In this document: one piece after another, positions 59,568-64,000 of the stretch
Layout of the letters: every line of letters begins with the position of its first letter
Position numbering within the stretch: the stretch's first letter is position 1
DNA from: Devosia sp. Root413D1
Lineage (GTDB): Bacteria; Pseudomonadota; Alphaproteobacteria; Rhizobiales; Devosiaceae
Assembly (NCBI RefSeq): GCF_001425235.1
Contig: NZ_LMEA01000007.1
Location: 268,401 to 332,400, forward strand
Reading direction: 5' to 3'
DNA length: 64,000 bases
Notes under the pieces: model-generated
What the model was told of the DNA's origin: nothing
The model's database searches: none
Seen by the model: the letters and a program-made list of their open reading frames with translations, nothing else
Program-made: the position numbers and the translations under genes

Positions 59568-59689
59568 AGCGCCTCTGGGAGAGGCTCGCCGACCAACTCG
59601 ACCGTATCCCCTCCCGCTGGGGGGTGCCGCTGCTGGTGCTGACGGGAGTGGTGTTCTGGATCGTGGCGTTGCAGGTCGTGCGGTTCTAG
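59564..59689 (+). CDS. Small membrane protein, translationally coupled
   Basis: A 41-residue protein with one hydrophobic helix (GVPLLVLTGVVFWIVALQVV) and a charged N-terminal helix (MKRLWERLADQLDRIPSRW). ATG 59564 overlaps the preceding TGA (ATGA), so it is translated with the exported protein. Small coupled membrane proteins often hold a partner at the membrane; the role here is unknown. Confidence 0.65.
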   Translation: MKRLWERLADQLDRIPSRWGVPLLVLTGVVFWIVALQVVRF

Positions 59690-59717
59690 GTAGTCCGGTC
59701 GTAGGGGCGGGGAAAAG

Positions 59718-61043
59718 TCACCGGACGGCAGCGCGTGCCTGCGTGACGATCTCGGCCGGGCCGCGCTGGTTGGCCTTCGCCCAAAGCCCGCGCGTATCGA
59801 TGACCACCTTGTTAGCGATGGCCGATTGCGGGATGGCTCGGAACTCGCGGTGATCCACCAGCATGAGGATCATATCGCTCGATAAACCTGCATCCTGCTC
59901 GCCGAGTGTGACCAGAGCGGAGTGCGCGAGTTCGTCGGGCAGTCGTGAGATATGCGGCTCAATCACCCGCAGCTCGACGTTGGACCCGATCAATTGCAGC
60001 TCCTTGGCGAGCAGGCTGACGATTTCCACCGCGGGGCTCTCGCGGAAGTCATCGACATCGGCCTTGTAGCTAAGCCCGAAACAACCGATCGAGCGAATGC
60101 CGCCCGCGGCCACGCTTTCGAGTACTTTCCTGACGATTTGGCGCGGCCGCTCGCTGTTGATCCAGCGCGCCTCTCGGATCAGGCGCGCCTTCTCCCCCAC
60201 CTCAGAGACGATGAACCAGGGGTCCACCGCGATGCAGTGGCCACCGACGCCCGGACCCGGCTTCAGGATGTTGACGCGGGGATGCAGGTTTGCCAGCGAG
60301 ATCAGTTCCCACACATCGATCTGCAACTCAGCGCAGATTTCGGCCAACTCGTTGGCAAAGGCGATGTTCACATCGCGGAACGAGTTCTCGGTGAGCTTGC
60401 AGAGTTCGGCGGTGCGGGCGTCGGAGACGACGCAGTTGCCGGTGACGAACGAACTGTAGAAGGCGCGGCAGGCTTCGCCGGCACGCTCGCTTAGCCCCCC
60501 GATCACCCGGTCATTCTCGGTCAGCTCGCGTAGGATCTGTCCGGGCAGGACGCGCTCAGGGCAATGGGCCACAAGGACATCGCCGCTGTCACTGCCCTGG
60601 CGCGAGCAGGTGAGGTCTGGCCGCAGCGTTTCGATCCAGCGCGCCACCAGTTCGGTGGTGCCTACTGGCACAGTGGATTCAAGGATCACCAATTGGCCCT
60701 GCTTGAGCACGGGAGCGATGGCGTGCACTGCGGCGTTCACATAGGTGAGGTCGGGCTTGTAGCCGCCGGCGAACGGCGTCGGCACGGCGATGATGTAGAC
60801 GTCGCCGCTCTGTGGGGTGGTCGTGGCGACGATGCTGCCATTGGCGACCAGGGCCGCGAGGGCCTGGGGCAGGCCGGGTTCGACGATCGGGCATTGGCCG
60901 GCGTTGATATTGGCCACCAGCGCTGCGTTGACATCGACGCCGACCACCCGCATCCCGCTTCTGGCAATCACTACGGCGGTTGGCAGGCCGATATAGCCCA
61001 GGCCAACGACGACACAAGTACGAGCGATAGATGTGGCGGTCAT
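59718..61043 (-). CDS. wecC: UDP-N-acetyl-D-mannosamine dehydrogenase (WecC-like)
   Basis: Oxidises UDP-ManNAc to UDP-ManNAcA for surface polysaccharide. A 441-residue UDP-sugar dehydrogenase. Seen: NAD site VVGLGYIGLPTAVV (12-25), the ESTVPVGTT segment, LTENSFRDVNIAFANELAEI, the GPGVGGHCIAVDP catalytic cysteine block and the C-terminal SYKADVDDFRESPA. It overlaps wecB by 4 nt; together they turn UDP-GlcNAc into UDP-ManNAcA. It is the last gene of a minus-strand polysaccharide cluster. Confidence 0.93.
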   Translation of the reverse strand: MTATSIARTCVVVGLGYIGLPTAVVIARSGMRVVGVDVNAALVANINAGQCPIVEPGLPQALAALVANGSIVATTTPQSGDVYIIAVPTPFAGGYKPDLTYVNAAVHAIAPVLKQGQLVILESTVPVGTTELVARWIETLRPDLTCSRQGSDSGDVLVAHCPERVLPGQILRELTENDRVIGGLSERAGEACRAFYSSFVTGNCVVSDARTAELCKLTENSFRDVNIAFANELAEICAELQIDVWELISLANLHPRVNILKPGPGVGGHCIAVDPWFIVSEVGEKARLIREARWINSERPRQIVRKVLESVAAGGIRSIGCFGLSYKADVDDFRESPAVEIVSLLAKELQLIGSNVELRVIEPHISRLPDELAHSALVTLGEQDAGLSSDMILMLVDHREFRAIPQSAIANKVVIDTRGLWAKANQRGPAEIVTQARAAVR

Positions 61044-62182
61044 GGCTCAAATTCCTTCATCTTGCGTCCAACCAGTAGGTCGGCGATGCGGCGTGAGGCC
61101 CGCCCATCGCCATAGGGATTGATGCGGCGCGCCATGCGCTCGTGTTCACCGGCTGGGCTGAAGACCCGGCCCACGCGCTCCACGATGGTGCGCTGGTCTG
61201 TGCCGACCAGTTCGACCGTACCGGCCGCAACCGCTTCGGGGCGTTCGGTCACGTTACGGGTTACGAACACCGGCTTGCCCAAGGCAGGGGCTTCCTCCTG
61301 GATGCCGCCGCTATCGGTGAGGATCGCGTGGCTGCGCTTCATCAGGTAGACGAATGGCAGGTAGTCGAGCGGCTCGACCAGGTGGACATGCGGCACCCCC
61401 GCGAGGACCTGGCGCACCGGACCCTGCACATTCGGGTTGGGGTGGATCGGGTAGACCACCTGCAGCCGATGGGTGCGCGCCAGCTCGGCAATCGCGGCGC
61501 AGATGTCGAGCAGCGGCTGCCCGAAATTCTCGCGCCGATGCCCGGTCACCAGCAGCAGCGGCCGGCCGGGCTCGAGATAGGAAAAACTCTCCGCCAGACC
61601 TGCGGCGAGGCCCGGCTCGTTCTCCACCCGAGCGGCCATCATCATCAGCGCATCGATGACGGTGTTGCCTGTGAGGTAGACCGCGGCGCGCGGCGCTCCT
61701 TCGCGCAGCAGGTTGTCGCGCGTCTCGGCCGTGGGGGTATAGAACTGGTCGGCGATGACATCGATCAGGCGTCGGTTGACCTCCTCGGGCCATGGCTGCA
61801 GCGGGTCGCCGGATCTCAGCCCGGCTTCGACATGCCCCACCGGAATTTTCTTGTAGAACGCTGCCAGGGCGGCGGCCATCGCGGTTGCGGTATCGCCATG
61901 TACCAGAACGCGGTCCGGTCGCCAGGCGTCGAGGATGGCGGAGAGCCCGGTGAGCACGGCGGTGGTGATCTGCTCGAGCCCCTGCGCCGCTGTCATGACG
62001 TCGAGATCGTAGTCGGGCTGCACCTCGAACAGCGCCAGCGCCTGATCCAGCATCTGCCGATGCTGCGCCGTGACACAGACCCGAACCTCGAGCGCGGGCT
62101 CGACCGCCAGCGCCTTGACCAGCGGCAGCATCTTGATGGCTTCGGGGCGCGTACCGAAGACGAGGAGTATCCGCATGGCCAT
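61040..62182 (-). CDS. wecB: UDP-GlcNAc 2-epimerase, non-hydrolysing
   Basis: Converts UDP-GlcNAc to UDP-ManNAc. 380 residues, GT-B fold. Seen: [16 protein letters not shown] (start), [45 protein letters not shown], and [29 protein letters not shown], the signature region. It lies upstream of wecC with a 4-nt overlap, so the two act in sequence. Likely feeds an N-acetylmannosaminuronate-containing polymer. Confidence 0.95.
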   Translation of the reverse strand: MAMRILLVFGTRPEAIKMLPLVKALAVEPALEVRVCVTAQHRQMLDQALALFEVQPDYDLDVMTAAQGLEQITTAVLTGLSAILDAWRPDRVLVHGDTATAMAAALAAFYKKIPVGHVEAGLRSGDPLQPWPEEVNRRLIDVIADQFYTPTAETRDNLLREGAPRAAVYLTGNTVIDALMMMAARVENEPGLAAGLAESFSYLEPGRPLLLVTGHRRENFGQPLLDICAAIAELARTHRLQVVYPIHPNPNVQGPVRQVLAGVPHVHLVEPLDYLPFVYLMKRSHAILTDSGGIQEEAPALGKPVFVTRNVTERPEAVAAGTVELVGTDQRTIVERVGRVFSPAGEHERMARRINPYGDGRASRRIADLLVGRKMKEFEP

Positions 62183-62213
62183 CAGGCGAGCTCCGGCGCT
62201 GGGTGGGGGCAGT

Positions 62214-63404
62214 TCATCGACGCAGAGATCCCTCGAATATCGAAGCCAGCTGAGCGGTGTTTGCTTCGCGGGAATAGGCGTCAGTCACAGCGATAGGGTT
62301 TCGCTCGGCGCGAGCGTCGAACTGCTCGTAAGCTGTCATCATTTGGTGAATGGCCGCGGCGAGGGAATCTTCATCGCCGGGTGTGAAGCCGACATTTGCG
62401 CCGGTTGACTGGAGAATGTCGCGGCCCTCTCCATTTATGCCGAAGAGGATCGGGCGCCCAACGGCGAGATAGTCGAACACCTTTGACGGAATGGTCAGAT
62501 CGAACACGGCATCGGATTTCAGGCTGATCAGAAGCACGGCGGAACGAGCGAGCTCGTCCATGGCATCGTCTTTGGCGACGGCGGCACTAAACGTCACGCG
62601 ACCTTCTACTCCAGACTTGGCGGCAACTGCCTGGAGGTCGGTCTTGAGAGCGCCATTTCCCAGGAACTCGAGGGTCCAGCCATTCGCAATGGACTCGTTG
62701 CAGATCCGCGCGAAGCTTCTGATTGCGGCGTCCAGCGCCTGGGCACGCCCAAGATTGCCCGCATAGAGTATCCGCTTGCGATCCACCGGCGCAGAGGCCG
62801 CGCGTGCATGGTTGGCCGACACGCCGTTATAGATCACCGATGTGCCTGTCGACGTGCGGGATCCTATATACTCGGCCATCCGGCTCGACACGCAGGTGAT
62901 GCGATCAGCACGGTCATAGAGCCATTTTTCGAGTAGCTTGCCGACCCTGAACCCAAGACCAGTGTCGGACAACTGGCCGGCGGCAACTGCAGATTCCGGC
63001 CAGATGTCACGAACATCAAAGATCAGCGGGCAGCGATTTATCCGGGCCAGAAACCATCCGGTTAGACCTACAAACAGAGGTGGCGAGGTGGCCCAGACGA
63101 CGTGAGGACGCCAGCGCCCGAACAACTGCGAGAGCCCTACCCAGGCACTGCGACGTACAAACGAAAGATAGTGCGCCACATAGCGCCAGGTTCCACCACC
63201 TTCAGCAGAGCTGACGCGCACACGCAACACCCCATGCAAGCGGTCAGTTTCGTCATCGATCTTCGCATCTGACTTATGGGGTTCGGTGGTGATCACCTTG
63301 ACGTCGTGCCCTAGGTTGCGAAGGATCTCCGCCGTCTCGCCAATGCGAAAAGCCGCAGCAGTGATGTCGGGGGGGTAAAACTGCGACACGATCAAGATAC
63401 GCAC
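62214..63404 (-). CDS. GT4 glycosyltransferase (WcaI/WbuB-like)
   Basis: A 396-residue GT-B transferase. Seen: VSQFYPPDITAAAFRIGE at the N-terminus, the PHVVWATSPPLFVGLTGW segment, RILYAGNLGRAQALD starting the C-terminal half, and FLGNGALKTDLQAVA. These match the WbuB/WcaI group that builds deoxy-amino-sugar polysaccharide. The GTG at 63404 is preferred (GAGAGG upstream); ATG 63431 is the alternative and overlaps the mini-ORF. Codon use is less GC-rich than neighbours. Confidence 0.8.
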   Translation of the reverse strand: MRILIVSQFYPPDITAAAFRIGETAEILRNLGHDVKVITTEPHKSDAKIDDETDRLHGVLRVRVSSAEGGGTWRYVAHYLSFVRRSAWVGLSQLFGRWRPHVVWATSPPLFVGLTGWFLARINRCPLIFDVRDIWPESAVAAGQLSDTGLGFRVGKLLEKWLYDRADRITCVSSRMAEYIGSRTSTGTSVIYNGVSANHARAASAPVDRKRILYAGNLGRAQALDAAIRSFARICNESIANGWTLEFLGNGALKTDLQAVAAKSGVEGRVTFSAAVAKDDAMDELARSAVLLISLKSDAVFDLTIPSKVFDYLAVGRPILFGINGEGRDILQSTGANVGFTPGDEDSLAAAIHQMMTAYEQFDARAERNPIAVTDAYSREANTAQLASIFEGSLRR

Positions 63405-63408
63405 GAAT

Positions 63409-63540
63409 CTACCGCCTCTCTTGCTTCGCATATGCCGATGTCATGAGCGGCTTTAGCCACATGCAGGCATCATTGCGGCGCTGCATTGCAGGATCAGGCG
63501 CTCTGTGCGGTATGTCGCCGGTAGCGAACAGGATCCGCAT
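63409..63540 (-). CDS. 43-residue mini-ORF coupled between heparinase-like and GT4 genes
   Basis: ATG 63540 overlaps the heparinase-like stop by one base (TGATG), so it can be translated by re-initiation. The product starts like a glycosyltransferase (MRILFATGDIPHRAP) but ends after 43 residues, with no further homology. It may be a remnant of a glycosyltransferase gene whose remainder was lost, or a translation relay. Confidence 0.45.
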   Translation of the reverse strand: MRILFATGDIPHRAPDPAMQRRNDACMWLKPLMTSAYAKQERR

Positions 63541-64000
63541 CAGCCCCACTCGAAAACGGTGATCAGCTCGCCGGCTGGCATCGGAACGAGCAGCGTGCTG
63601 GCGTGCAGCCTTTGCCCGAAGCAGGGATGCCAATCGCTCTGTTCAACAGTCGCTGGTGCCGTGGAGCGCCACCGGATGGCGCGCCCGGAGGTGGTAATCA
63701 GTCGGTCGCCGTCGGCGGCCACGCCGGGCGCCAGATGGAAGCGCGCGATCGCCGGCACGGGCTGGCTGCCGTTGACCTGGTCGCGGACTTCTAGCGCGTT
63801 GTCCGTCATCACCCAGCTGCGTCGGTGCAGCGGCTTGCCGGGCAAACGACGATAGCCATTATGGGCGGCAGAGACGGCGGTCTCCTGGGCCGTATCAACC
63901 ACTGCAGTGGCTTCCACACAGGCGCGCCGACCCACTCGAAAGCTTGCCCACATCTCCGATGAGTCCTGGCTTGCGACCTCGACGGTGCTGTGGGCGCGTG
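63540..64000 (-). CDS. Heparinase II/III-like polysaccharide lyase, C-terminal part only
   Basis: The C-terminal beta-sheet domain of a heparinase II/III-type lyase or its relatives. Seen: the frame is open at the right edge, with AHSTVEVASQDSSEMWASFRVGRR read through the edge into the visible part, then HNGYRRLPGKPLHRRSWVMTDNALEVRD, PAIARFHLAPGV and the ending VFEWG. The visible part has about 153 codons. These enzymes cleave acidic polysaccharide, and in exopolysaccharide clusters may trim the product. The gene starts outside the window. Confidence 0.8.
   Translation of the reverse strand, partial: RAHSTVEVASQDSSEMWASFRVGRRACVEATAVVDTAQETAVSAAHNGYRRLPGKPLHRRSWVMTDNALEVRDQVNGSQPVPAIARFHLAPGVAADGDRLITTSGRAIRWRSTAPATVEQSDWHPCFGQRLHASTLLVPMPAGELITVFEWG

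Overview
The window looks like chromosomal DNA of a GC-rich alphaproteobacterium of the order Hyphomicrobiales, probably Devosia-like (genus is inference, not proven). The signs are a GPR-type giant polar protein, full CtrA-type TTAA-N7-TTAA sites, a cysG-DUF2849-cysI-cysH sulfur operon, a TIGR01620/YcjX pair, and several palindromic intergenic repeat families. No integrase, transposase, phage or CRISPR signal was seen. It is a mostly ordinary, densely coded housekeeping region with scattered accessory modules.

Layout: 1-4.2 kb, the 3' part of leuA, a GNAT, an EEP-family membrane protein and a GT61 glycosyltransferase. 4.1-6.8 kb, an arginine catabolic cassette (arginase plus ornithine cyclodeaminase) divergent from an Lrp regulator. 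6.8-8.4 kb, a compact secreted subtilase with a barrel-like exported partner. 8.5-15.9 kb, a HisC-like aminotransferase, exported MsrA, MscS, tRNA-Lys, TerC, then a FemAB-like protein coupled to a flippase. 16-25 kb, acetyl-CoA synthetase, a NagZ-like hydrolase, a DUF985 cupin, an LpxH-like phosphatase, a glycosyltransferase, two tandem MFS paralogues, and a cupin whose ribosome binding site lies in a hairpin. 25.2-31.3 kb, the 1769-residue GPR-like protein divergent from an Hpt protein, with a CtrA-type site between them.

31.3-38.2 kb is the sulfur assimilation block: ferredoxin, cysG, DUF2849, cysI, a CysH-DUF934 fusion, then a ferredoxin-NADP reductase and a second ferredoxin. Together these could carry APS to sulfide with siroheme supply and electron delivery encoded side by side. 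38.3-44.2 kb holds an SH3 protein, two FMN-reductase genes whose promoters share sequence words with each other, and a HxlR regulator with a single cysteine, which suggests a small redox or electrophile regulon. 44.2-50.5 kb carries TIGR01620/YcjX and a GT2 polysaccharide synthase with a T2SSE-like N-terminal domain plus its membrane partner.

50.6-59.7 kb has metA, a P-loop ATPase, flgE-flgK-flgL behind a sigma-54-type promoter, a quinone reductase, tRNA-Ser, and a two-gene exported/small-membrane unit behind a second perfect CtrA-type site. 59.7-64 kb is a minus-strand surface polysaccharide cluster (heparinase-like, a mini-ORF, a GT4, wecB, wecC) that runs off the window.

Intergenic DNA is rich in palindromes. 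One family (five copies) keeps an identical inner hairpin while its outer arms change in a compensated way. A second family (two near-identical copies and one related copy) forms about 120-bp inverted repeats after genes. All family assignments come from reading motifs and lengths by eye; no database search was run.
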